From: CALMKX01 sp036274895
Lineage (GTDB): Bacteria; Acidobacteriota; Thermoanaerobaculia; Multivoradales; SZUA-115
DNA: 37,507 bases
Reading direction: 5' to 3'
Assembly: GCA_036274895.1 (NCBI GenBank)
Contig: DASUEU010000059.1
Span: forward strand, 1 to 37,507
Numbering within the stretch: position 1 is the stretch's first letter; every line of letters starts with the position of its first letter. A program made the position numbers and the translations under genes. The notes beneath the pieces were generated by a model. The model searched no databases. It saw nothing but the letters and a program-made list of their open reading frames with translations, and was not told where the DNA came from. Of the stretch, positions 10,801-19,500 are shown piece by piece.

Positions 10801-12155
10801 TTGGTGCCCGAGAAGCCAAAGGAGCTGACGCCACCCCGCCGCCGCGCGTAGCCCTCGGGCCAGGGCCGCAGGCCGCGGACCACCTCCAGGGGCAGCCGCC
10901 CCCAGGGGACGTGCGGGCTGGGGGTGTCGAAATGCAGGTGGGGAGGGATCTCGCCCTTCTCCAGGGCCAAGACCAGCTTGATCAGGCCGCCGAGCCCCGC
11001 CGCGGCTTCGAGATGGCCGAGGTTGGTCTTGATCGAGCCCAGCAGCAGCGGTCGCGCCGCCTCGCGCCCCTCGCCCAGGGCCGCCGCCAGGGCCTGGGCC
11101 TCGATCGGGTCGCCCAGTGCGGTGCCGGTGCCGTGGGCCTCGACGTAGGCCACCTCGGCAGGCGCCAGCCCGGCGTCGGCCAGGGCCTCGCGGATGAGCC
11201 TTTCCTGGGAGGGGCCGTTGGGCACGGTGAGGCCGGAGGTGGCGCCATCCTGGTTGACCGCCGTGCCGCGCACCACGGCCCGCACGGGGTAGCCGGCCGC
11301 CAGCGCCTCCTCGAGCCGGGCGAGCACCACGGCCACGCAACCCTCGCCGCGGCCGAAGCCGTCGGCGCGGGCGTCGAAGGCCTTGGAGCGCCCGTCCGGC
11401 GCCAGCATCCGCGCCCGGGAGAAGGCCACGCCGTTGTCCGGGGCGAGGATCAGGTTGACCCCGGCGACGATCGCCAGGTCGGTCTCCCGCGAGCGCAGGC
11501 TGCGGCAGGCCAGGTGCAGGGCCACCAGCGAGGAAGAGCAAGCGGTGTCGATCGACAGGCTCGGGCCGGTCAGCCCCAGCAGGTAGGAGAGCCGGCCCGA
11601 GGCCACGCTGTGGGCAGCGCCCGAGGCGTGCCAGGCGTCGACCTCCTCGGGGCCCATGGCCTCCTTCTGGAGAGTGAGGTAATCCGCGCCGGTGATCCCC
11701 ACCCACACCCCGGTGCGGCTGCCGGCGAGGGAGGTCGGGGAGATCCCGGCCCTCTCGAGAGCCTCCCAGGCGACCTCGAGCAGCAGGCGCTGCTGGGGGT
11801 CCAGGGCCACGGCCTCGCGGGGGGTGATGCCGAAGAAGGGAGCGTCGAAGCCCGCGACGTCGTCGAGCAGGGCGGCCCAGGGGCAGTAAAGGGTGCCGGG
11901 GTGCTCGGGGTCGGGGTGGAAGTGCTCCGCCCGGCTCCAGCGCTCCTCCGGAATCTCCCGCCGCGCCTCGCCGCCGGCGGCGAGGAAGCGCCAGAGCTCC
12001 TCGGGGGTGCCGAGGTGAGGCGGCAGGCGCAGGCCCAGCCCGACCAGGGCCAGGGGGGTCCGGCGCTCGGCCTCGAGGGCGGCGACGCGGGCCTCGGCCC
12101 TCTCGACGGCGAGATAGGCGCGTTTGATCAGGGAGAGTTGGTCGGGCTCGGGCAT
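7887..12155 (-). CDS. Type I polyketide synthase module KS-AT*-KR-ACP with a degenerate acyltransferase
   Basis: Fourth synthase, 1422 residues. The ATG at 12155 lies 11 bases after the preceding stop, with GAGGAAG as ribosome binding site. An N-terminal helix (about 5-30) looks like a docking element. KS about 40-455 is intact (DTACSSS with Cys206, EAHGTGTALGDP, TNLGHLE). The AT region (about 550-800) keeps the family start (LFSGQGTELAG), but the GHSxGE active site reads GDGVGE: Ser is Gly645 and His is Asp644. About 66 residues between RLMQAT and AAAELERAW, including the AFHS specificity motif, are missing. KR about 1030-1225 looks active (TGGTGALG, Tyr1180 in YAAAN). ACP carries Ser1341 in GMDSLMAVE. 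The C-terminus ends in a short LSGEDAALLLE docking-like helix. If used, the module must be charged by another AT; it would yield a beta-hydroxy intermediate. Confidence 0.95.
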   Translation of the reverse strand: MPEPDQLSLIKRAYLAVERAEARVAALEAERRTPLALVGLGLRLPPHLGTPEELWRFLAAGGEARREIPEERWSRAEHFHPDPEHPGTLYCPWAALLDDVAGFDAPFFGITPREAVALDPQQRLLLEVAWEALERAGISPTSLAGSRTGVWVGITGADYLTLQKEAMGPEEVDAWHASGAAHSVASGRLSYLLGLTGPSLSIDTACSSSLVALHLACRSLRSRETDLAIVAGVNLILAPDNGVAFSRARMLAPDGRSKAFDARADGFGRGEGCVAVVLARLEEALAAGYPVRAVVRGTAVNQDGATSGLTVPNGPSQERLIREALADAGLAPAEVAYVEAHGTGTALGDPIEAQALAAALGEGREAARPLLLGSIKTNLGHLEAAAGLGGLIKLVLALEKGEIPPHLHFDTPSPHVPWGRLPLEVVRGLRPWPEGYARRRGGVSSFGFSGTNAHVVVEEAPHPTEAAVPGPSPQLVVLSAKTATALSAQSGRWAAHLEAQPELEVGAVAYTAAVGRAALAHRRAVIARDLAGAAAALRSGEGVSGVVPAGDPPKLAVLFSGQGTELAGTGAELYGGEPRFREALDEAAGWLLEDAGWDLRGALFGGDGRLASTEIAQPCLFAVGYGLWQLYRSWGVAPVALLGDGVGEVSAICAAGMLPWREGLRLVTLRGRLMQATTPGQGEPAAAAELERAWAALGPLAPGEIDVVWNLTGGPIDPAGELTPAYWARRLLEPLRIADGLSALRGRGVGAFLELGLTPALLPAVSAAGEELVTAASLRQGWGDRESILDGLARLWVAGVGVDLGAVAGPGPQGRVELPTYPWEHQRYWITPRRRRRPSTGALPEALAAGEVHCLDLAWRPAPSPVPASGSRPRVLWAAGQSDEACLAGLREAGAEVRLAGLRPAGEDSPLQALVSLLLSLVERLRAGGEAAGPWWVVTRGAVAAGDTEGSLDPLAAALWGFSLSLAQERPELGLRLLDLDPDPKIDPMPALLAELAAADEGQVAWRGGRRHLARLVPRSLPQAAPPELAAEATYLVTGGTGALGLEVAQWLADCGARHLVLVSRSGGSSGARPRLAELAQRGVEVHVARADVADAASLARGLSPLLAHLPPLRGVVHAAGERHDALLEGLDASSLEVSLRAKVEGLWQLERLTRGSKLDFFVSFSSLAAVLGGAGQAAYAAANAYLDAWARRRRAEGAPLLSVAWGPWAGGGMAEEVAAAHRRRWARLGVADLAPRSALSTLGNLLAAGSGGAVVVALDEQRLHAALVAADPAPLLSELAPVGPRAEAAGLAAELAALAPEQRGPRLQAQVLARAAAVMALDAGTDIDPAQPLQELGMDSLMAVELRNRLARDLGLVLPASLVFDYPTPERLAAHLAGELGLPVPAAAEPAPTQLTADDLALLEELERLSGEDAALLLEAP

Positions 12156-12166
12156 CTGTCGCTTCC

Positions 12167-15100
12167 TCAAGGGCTCGCCGCCAGCCGCTCGGCGAGCAGG
12201 GCGGCCACTTCCTGGTCGGAGAGGCCGGCCAGCCGGGTCGCGGCCAGGGCTTCGGTGCCGGGATCCACCGGGGTCGCCGGGGCGGCAGGGCGAGGCGGGG
12301 CCGCCCCTCGGGCCACCTCGAGCCCCAGCAGGTCCCGGCCGAGGTGGAGGGCCACGGCCTCCACCGTGGGATGGTCGAAGACCAGGGTCACGGGGAGGCT
12401 GGCGTCGAGAGCCAGGCCCCGCGCCAGCCGGTTGCGCAGGTCCACCGCCATCAGGGAGTCGAGCCCCAGCTCCATCAGTCGGTCCTGGGCGGACAGGCGG
12501 CGCCCCGGCTCCAGGGCGAGCACCGCCGCCACCTCGCCGCGCACGAAGTCGAGCAGCAACTCGAGGCGGCGCAGCGGGGCCGCCGCCGCGAGGGCCGCCC
12601 GGCGCTCGTCGGGAGAAGGCCCCGCCGGAGCCGGCACCGGGGCCGCGATCTGCACCACGGCCTCCGACGGCAGCCCCGCCGCATCCCCCGAGCGCTCCCC
12701 GGGGGCATGGGCGAAGAGCACTGTCTGGCCGAAGATCGTCGCCGGCGAGCCCGGCTCGGGCAGCGCGGCGGCGGCTTCGAGCCCCACCGCGGCCAGGGCC
12801 GACAGCCAGGCGTCGCGGTCGAGCAGGGGGTGGTCGCGGCGCAGGTCGTCGTCGAAGACCTGCCAGCCCTCGATCAGCCCGGTGGTGACGTCGAACCAGG
12901 GCGGGTGCTCGACCGTCTCGTAGAGCAGCAACACGCCGCCGGGAGCGAGCAGACCGGCCACCCGGGCCAGCGTCTGCGCCAGGTCCCGGGTGGCGTGGAG
13001 GACGTTGGCGGCGACGATCAGGTCGAAGCTCGCCGGGGCCAGGCCCTGGGGCTCCGGCTCGGCCTCGACGTCGAAGACAGCGAAGGAGACGAAGGGGAAG
13101 GCGGCCAGCTTCTCGCGCGCCCGGCCGAAGAAATGGGGCGAGACGTCGGTGTAGAGATAGCGAGTGCCGGCCGGCGGCAGGGCGGCGATCACCGCCTGAG
13201 AGGTGCCGCCGGTGCCGGCGCCGATCTCGAGCACGGCGAGCGGGGCCTCGCCGGAGCGCGCCAGGGCCAGGGCCGAGGTCGCCGAGCCCATCACGCCGTT
13301 GAAGTAGCGGGCCACCGCCCAGTCGCGGTAGAGGCTCTCGGCGACGGCGAAGGAGCCGCCGGGGAACAATGTCTCGAGGGCGCTCTCGCGGCCTCGGAGC
13401 ACCGGCAGAAGCAGCCGCTGGCAGCGCCGGAAGTAGTCGAGAAGCACCTCGAGCTCGGGAGCCAAGGTCTCGATCTCCCGCCACAGCGCCTCGAGCTCCC
13501 GCGGCTCCAGAGGAGCCGGGGCGCGGAAGCGATCGGCGCCCTCCCGCTCCAGCCGTCCGCACGCGGCCAGCTTGTCGAGCCAGCGGCCGAGCAGGTGACG
13601 GTAGGTGGGCAGCACCCCGGAGCGGGCCAGCGCCTCGGCGAGCGTCACGCTCTCCCCCGCCTCGCCGAACAGACCCAGCCCCTTCAGGGCCTCGGCCATG
13701 ACCTCGGTGGCCAGGCGGTCCAGGCACTCGTGCTGGGAGGGGTAGCGGGCCGCATCGAGATCGATGGGCAGGAAGCGGCTTTGCCGCGCCGCCGCCTCGG
13801 CGACGGAGCGGAAGCACTGGGCCGTGCTCGCCGCGCTCGAGGTCCGCGAGACGGCGCGGCCCGAGCCGTTCCCGCTCGGCCACCAGAAGCTGCGGCGCTC
13901 CCAGGGGTAGGCCGGCAGCTCGACCCGCCGGCGGGGCCAGGGGGCGTCGAGGGCCCCGAGGTCGAGCTCCACTCCCGATACCCACAATCGCCCGAGGCCG
14001 TCGAGCACCGACTCCCAGTCCCCCTTGCCCTTGCGCAGGGAGGCCGCCGTCACCAGGCCCTCCCCCGCCGCCGAGACCGCCGGCAGCAGGGCCGGGGTCA
14101 GGCCCAGCTCGAGGAAGGCCGTCACCCCTCGGTCCAGCAGATGGCGCACGCTCTCGGCGAAACGCACCGGCTCGAGCAGCTGCCGGCTCCAGTAGGTCGG
14201 GCTCAGCTCCTCGCCGGCGCCGAGGGGCCGGCCGGTGCGGTTCCACACCACTTCGACCTCGGGCCGGGCGAGGGGCCCCACGGCCTCCCAGGCCCGCTGC
14301 AGCTCAGCCGCGGCGGAGCACATCAGGGGCGAGTGGAAGGCGCGGTCTACGCCGAGGTCCTTGGTACGCACTCCCCCCAGCCGCCGCAGGGCCTCCCCCA
14401 CCGCCGCCGGCTCGCCGGAGATCACCACGCTGCGCTCGCCGTTGACGGCGGCCACTGCCGCCGCCTCGAGCCCGGCCAGGGCGGCCCGAGCCTCGCCTTC
14501 CGAGACCTCCACCGCCACCATCCGACCCGGCGCCGTGGCCTGCATCAGGCGCCCGCGCAGAACCACCAGGCGCAGGCCCTCGCGCCAGGGCAGCATCCCC
14601 GCCGCGCAGGCGGCCACGTACTCGCCGATGCTGTGACCGAGCACGGCGGCGACCGGCAAGCCCAAGGCCCGATAGAGCTGCCACAGGCCGTAGCCCACGG
14701 CGAACAGACAGGGCTGGGCGACCTCGGTGGCGGCCAGCCGGCCATCGTCCCGGAACAGGGCGTCGCGCAGGTCCCAGCCACCTTCTTCGAGCAGCCAGCC
14801 CGCGGCCTCGTCCAGGGCATCGCGGAAGCGGGGCTCGGTGGCATAGAGCTCGGCGCCGGTGCCGGCCCGCTGCGTGCCCTGCCCCGAGAAGAGCACGGCC
14901 ACTCCTGAACCGGTCCCGCCGGTGGCGAACCCGGAGTGCCCGGCCCCGGAGCGCAGGGCGGCGGCCGCCCCTCGGAGGTCTCCCGCCACCACGGCGCGGC
15001 GTTGTCCGAGCGGAGCCCGGCCCACCGCGGCGGTAAAGGCGACGTCGGCCAGCTCCAACTCGGGATGGGCCTCGAGATGCGCCGCCCAGCGCTCGGCCTG

Positions 15101-16567
15101 TCGGGCCAGGGCGGTCTCCGTGCGGGCGGCGAGAGTGAGCAGGTGGCGGGGCCGGGGCGGGGGCTCGGGGGGTTCCACGACGGGAGGAGCCTCCTCCACC
15201 AGCACGTGGGCGTTGGTACCCCCGAAGCCGAAGGAGCTGACCCCTCCCCGCCGCCGCTCGTAGCCCTCTGGCCAGGGGCGCCGGCGGGTGATCACCTCGA
15301 CCGGCAACTGGTCCCACGGGACGTGGGGGTTGGGCGTGGCGAAGTGCAGCTGGGGCGGCAGCTCCCCCTGCTCGACGGCGAGCACCAGCTTGATCAGCCC
15401 GGCCACCCCCGCCGCCGCCTCCAGGTGCCCGAGGTTGGCCTTCACCGAGCCGAGCAGCAAGGGCCGGTCGCGGCGCCGCCCCGGGCCCAGGGCCGCGGCG
15501 GCGGCCTGGACCTCGATGGGGTCGCCCAGGGCCGTGCCGGTGCCGTGGGCCTCGAGCAAGGCCACTTCTGCCGGCGCGATCCCGGCGGCGGCCACCACCT
15601 GCTCGATCAGCCGCTGCTGGGCCGCCTCGTTGGGGGCGGTGAGCCCGGTCGAGCGGCCGTCCTGGTTGACCCCCGAGGCGCGCAGGAGGGCGCGGGTCCG
15701 GAGCCCCCGCCGCACCGCTTCCGAGGCCCGGGTGAGCACCAGCACGCCGCAGCCCTCGCCCCGGCCGTAGCCGTCCGCGGCGGCATCGAAGGTCTTCGAG
15801 CGGCCGTCCGGCGACAGCATCCGCGAGCGGCAGAAGATCACGCTGCCGTCCGGCGCCAGCATCAGGCTGACCCCGCCCACCAGGGCGAGGTCGATCTCGT
15901 TGCCTCGCAGGGCCTGGCAGGCCAGGTGGACGGCCACCAGCGACGACGAGCAGGCGGTGTCGACGGCCAGGCTCGGACCCTCGAGCCCGAGCAGGTAGGA
16001 GATGCGGTTGGCCGCGATCGAGAGGGCGTTGCCGGTGCCGGCGTGGGCTTCCAGCCGGCTTGGCTCCTCGGCGCCGACCAGCCGCGAGTACTCGGTGCTG
16101 GCGATGCCCACGTAGACCCCGGTGCGGCTGCCCGCCAGGCCCGTGGGGGCGAGCCCGGCGGACTCCAGGGCCTCCCAGGCGACCTCGAGGAGCAGCCGGT
16201 GCTGGGGATCGAGGCTGACCGCCTCGCGAGGGGAGAGGCCGAACATCTCGGGCTCGAAACCGTCCACTCGAGACAGGAAGCCCCCGCACCGGGTGTAGGT
16301 GCGGCCCGGGGCGTCCGGGTCGGGGTCGAAGTACTGATCCACCGGCCAGCGGTCGGCCGGCACCTCGACGATGCCTTCACGGCCCTCGACGAGCAGCCGC
16401 CAGAAGGCCTCCGGATCGTCCGCGCCGCCCGGGAAGCGGCAGGCCAGGCCGACCACCGCGATGGGCTCCCGCGCCGCCGCCTCCTGGGCCTCGAGTCGGG
16501 CACGCATCCGGCGCAGGGCGAGCAGGGCCCGCTGCTCGGGGGTGAGCTCGCTCTCACGTTCGCTCAT
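12167..16567 (-). CDS. Type I polyketide synthase module KS-AT-cMT-ACP (no reductive domains)
   Basis: Third synthase, 1466 residues. The ATG at 16567 overlaps the previous stop as ATGA and has GAGGAGAG upstream. Domains: N-terminal docking helix about 5-30; KS about 35-460 (DTACSSS, Cys206; EAHGTGTALGDP; ANLGHLE); AT about 555-860 (GHSIGEY with Ser646, AFHS, so malonyl-type); C-methyltransferase about 960-1280 with the SAM motif VLEIGAGTGGTSQ near residue 1110; ACP Ser1371 in GLDSLMAVD; a C-terminal LSDQEVAALLAERL docking-like tail. There is no KR, DH or ER, so the expected product is an alpha-methyl-beta-keto thioester. The methyl group would come from SAM rather than from methylmalonyl-CoA. 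Whether one or two methyl groups are added cannot be told from sequence. Confidence 0.95.
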   Translation of the reverse strand: MSERESELTPEQRALLALRRMRARLEAQEAAAREPIAVVGLACRFPGGADDPEAFWRLLVEGREGIVEVPADRWPVDQYFDPDPDAPGRTYTRCGGFLSRVDGFEPEMFGLSPREAVSLDPQHRLLLEVAWEALESAGLAPTGLAGSRTGVYVGIASTEYSRLVGAEEPSRLEAHAGTGNALSIAANRISYLLGLEGPSLAVDTACSSSLVAVHLACQALRGNEIDLALVGGVSLMLAPDGSVIFCRSRMLSPDGRSKTFDAAADGYGRGEGCGVLVLTRASEAVRRGLRTRALLRASGVNQDGRSTGLTAPNEAAQQRLIEQVVAAAGIAPAEVALLEAHGTGTALGDPIEVQAAAAALGPGRRRDRPLLLGSVKANLGHLEAAAGVAGLIKLVLAVEQGELPPQLHFATPNPHVPWDQLPVEVITRRRPWPEGYERRRGGVSSFGFGGTNAHVLVEEAPPVVEPPEPPPRPRHLLTLAARTETALARQAERWAAHLEAHPELELADVAFTAAVGRAPLGQRRAVVAGDLRGAAAALRSGAGHSGFATGGTGSGVAVLFSGQGTQRAGTGAELYATEPRFRDALDEAAGWLLEEGGWDLRDALFRDDGRLAATEVAQPCLFAVGYGLWQLYRALGLPVAAVLGHSIGEYVAACAAGMLPWREGLRLVVLRGRLMQATAPGRMVAVEVSEGEARAALAGLEAAAVAAVNGERSVVISGEPAAVGEALRRLGGVRTKDLGVDRAFHSPLMCSAAAELQRAWEAVGPLARPEVEVVWNRTGRPLGAGEELSPTYWSRQLLEPVRFAESVRHLLDRGVTAFLELGLTPALLPAVSAAGEGLVTAASLRKGKGDWESVLDGLGRLWVSGVELDLGALDAPWPRRRVELPAYPWERRSFWWPSGNGSGRAVSRTSSAASTAQCFRSVAEAAARQSRFLPIDLDAARYPSQHECLDRLATEVMAEALKGLGLFGEAGESVTLAEALARSGVLPTYRHLLGRWLDKLAACGRLEREGADRFRAPAPLEPRELEALWREIETLAPELEVLLDYFRRCQRLLLPVLRGRESALETLFPGGSFAVAESLYRDWAVARYFNGVMGSATSALALARSGEAPLAVLEIGAGTGGTSQAVIAALPPAGTRYLYTDVSPHFFGRAREKLAAFPFVSFAVFDVEAEPEPQGLAPASFDLIVAANVLHATRDLAQTLARVAGLLAPGGVLLLYETVEHPPWFDVTTGLIEGWQVFDDDLRRDHPLLDRDAWLSALAAVGLEAAAALPEPGSPATIFGQTVLFAHAPGERSGDAAGLPSEAVVQIAAPVPAPAGPSPDERRAALAAAAPLRRLELLLDFVRGEVAAVLALEPGRRLSAQDRLMELGLDSLMAVDLRNRLARGLALDASLPVTLVFDHPTVEAVALHLGRDLLGLEVARGAAPPRPAAPATPVDPGTEALAATRLAGLSDQEVAALLAERLAASP

Positions 16568-19500
16568 GCCCGTCTCTCCTCGAGCAACTCGGCCGGTAGG
16601 GCGTCGAGCTCGGCCAGCAGCGAGCCCAGGACTTCCTCGGGGGTGAGGGAGGCGATCTCGGAGATGCCTTGGTCGCCGCCGGCTGCCGGCGAGGGGTCCG
16701 CCGCGGCTTCCGAGGGGCCCGGCTCGCCGAGCAGGAAGCCCGCGATGGCCTGGACGGTGGGGAACTTGAAGACCAGGGTCGCGGGCAGGGGCCGGCCGAT
16801 GCGGGCACCGAGGCGGTTGCGCAGCTCGACCGCCATCAGCGAGTCGAGCCCCAGCTCGACCAGGGGCCGAGCCCGGTCCAGGCCCTCTCCCGGGGGCAGG
16901 CCGAGCACCCGACGGACTTCCTCCTCCACCTTGCTGCCGAGCAGCGCCCCTCGAGCCCGCGGCGGTGTCGCCTCGAGCTCCGCTTGCCAGGTAGCCCCGG
17001 CCGGTAGCGGGTCCAGCTCGGCCGCCCGGCCCCGGCGCGCCAACCCTTCGAGCCAGCCGGGGAGCGGATCGCCGGCGGCCCGCGAGCTCGCCGGACCCAG
17101 TCGCAGGGCGGCGACCTCGGTGTGAACCCCGGACAGGGCTCGCTCGAGCAGCGCCAGACCCTCCTGCGGGCGGAGCGCCTCGACTCCCAGGCCCCGCCAG
17201 CGCTCCCTCTCCGCCTCGCCCAGGGCGGCGGCCATCCCGCCCTCGCCCCAGGGGCCCCAGTCGAGGACCAGGGCGGGCCGGCCGGCCTGGCGCCGGCGGT
17301 GGGCCAGGGCGGCGAGGAAGGCGCTGGCCGCGGCGTAGCCGGCCTGGCCCGGCGAGCCGAACAGCCCCGAGGTCGAGCCGAAGAGAACGAAGAAGTCCAG
17401 GCCCCGGGCCCAGGGTGAGCTTTCGACGGCGCCCTCCAGGTGCAGGGAACCGGCGACCTTGGGCGCCATCACCCGCTCGAAGCGGGCCCAGCTCTGCTGG
17501 CCGAGAACGCCGTCGTCGACCACCCCGGCGGCGTGGACGACCCCGGCCAGGGGAGGCCAGGCGCCCTCCAACCGGTCGAAGAGGGAGGCCACGTCGGGCG
17601 CCGAGGCGATGTCTGCAGCGAAGCTCTGCACCCGCGCGCCGGCGGCCCGGAGCGCGTCGAGGCGGGCCTCGACGGCGGGGTCCGGCGTGCTGCGGGAGAC
17701 CAGGGCGAGGTGACGGGCACCGCGCTCCACCAGCCACTCGGCGAGGACCAGCCCGAGGGCGCCATGGCCGCCGGTCAGAAGGTAGGTGCCCTCCGGCCGG
17801 ATGGCCGAGCGGCAGCAGGGCTCGGCCTCCGGCTCCTGGACCAGCACCACCTTGCCCCGGTGCCGGGCCTGGGCCATGTGCCGGAAGGCCTCTCGCGCCT
17901 CGGCGAGGCCGAAGACCTCGCAGGGCAGGGGCTGGAGCTGCCCGGCTCCGGCCTCCTCGACCAGGGTGGTGAGGGCCTCGGCCACGGCAGGCAGGTCCCG
18001 CGCCGCTTCCTCGGCCAGGTCGAGGACGAAATAGGAGGCGTCCGGGCGCTCCTCGGCGAAGCGCTCGGCGGTCCAGATCCCCCGCTTGCCGATCTCGACG
18101 AAGCGGCCACCCGGGGCGAGCAGCTCGACGCTCGCCGCGAGCAGCTCGCCGCCGAGGCTGTTGAGCACCACGTCGACCCCGCGACCGCCGCTGGCCGCGA
18201 GCAGCTCGGGCAGGAAGCTCGGGTCGCGAGAGCTCGCCACGGCCTCGGCGCCCAGCCGCGAAAGCCACGCCCGCCGCTCCTCGGTGCCGGCGGTGGCGAA
18301 GATCCGGGCGCCGGCGCGCCGGGCGAGGTCGAAGGCGGCCAGGCCGACGCCGCCGGCCCCGGCATGGATCAGCACCAGCTCGCCCGGGGCCAGCCGGGCC
18401 AGCCGCCGCAGGGCGTAATGGGCGGTCAGGAAGGCGACCGGCAGGGCCGCCGCCTCGGCCAGGCTCCAGCCGGCGGGCTTCTCCCGCACCAGACTCGCCG
18501 GCACCGTGACGTGGGTGGCGAAGCTCCCCGGGGCGAGGGCGGCGAGCACCTCCGCTCCCACGGTCAGGGGCACGCCCGGGCCCACCGCCACCACCCGACC
18601 CGCGCACTCCCCGCCCAGGGGGCCGGGGTCGCCGGGGTAGAGGCCCAGGGCGGAGAGCACGTCGCGGAAGTTGAGGCCGGTGGCGAGCACGCGGATCTCC
18701 ACCTCGCCGGCTCCCGGCTGCCGGCGCACCAGCGGCGCCAGCTCCAGACGGTCCAGGTTCCCGGGCTCATGGATCTCCAGCCGTCGAGGCTCGGTGACAC
18801 CCGGCCCCGGCGGCTGCGGCTCGACCCGGGCGAGATAGCGGCGGCCGCCCCGCAGGGCCACCCGCCGGGCACCGGGCCGGGCGGCCAGCTCGGCGGCGAC
18901 AGCCTCGGCCTCGCAGGGGCCCCGCCGCGGATCGAGGTCGAGGAGGACCGGCGCCAGCTCCGGCGCCTCGAAGGCGACGGTGCGACCGAAGCCCCCGAGC
19001 AGGGCCCCGGCGGGATCGACCGGCAGGCGCTCCGGCCCGGCCGCTTCGGCACCGCGGGTGGCGAACAGCAGGCGGGGCCGGCTTCCCGGACGATCGAGCA
19101 GGGCCTGCACGCCGAGCAGGGCGCCGGCGAGCCCAGGGCCCTCCCCGCTCCCGGCCTCGGCCGGCCACAGCCAGGCGATGCCGGCCAAGGGACCGGCCTG
19201 CTCCGCCCAGGCGAGTAAGCTCTGCCAGCTCGCGGCGGAGAGGGGATCGAAGCCGGCTCGAGCGGGCCCGAGCTCGGCGAAGCTCGCGCCCGCCGCTGCC
19301 AGGGCGACCCCATCCCCCGCCTCGCTCAGGGCCGCGGCCACGCCCTCGGCCAGCTCGCCGCCCTGCGCCAGCAGCAGCCAGCGCCGCGGCGCCGCCGGCG
19401 TGGCGGCCTCCAGGGGCTCCGGCCGCCAGCCGAGCACCAGCAGGGTGGGAGCCGGAGCTCCTTCCCCGCCGGCGGCCAGCCGCTCGGCGGCAACCCGCCC

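Noticed and set aside
7887..12155. Reading the line as a trans-AT PKS because module 4 lacks a working AT
   Set aside because: The other four modules carry complete integrated ATs, and a recognisable AT remnant remains in module 4, so this is loss within a cis-AT line.
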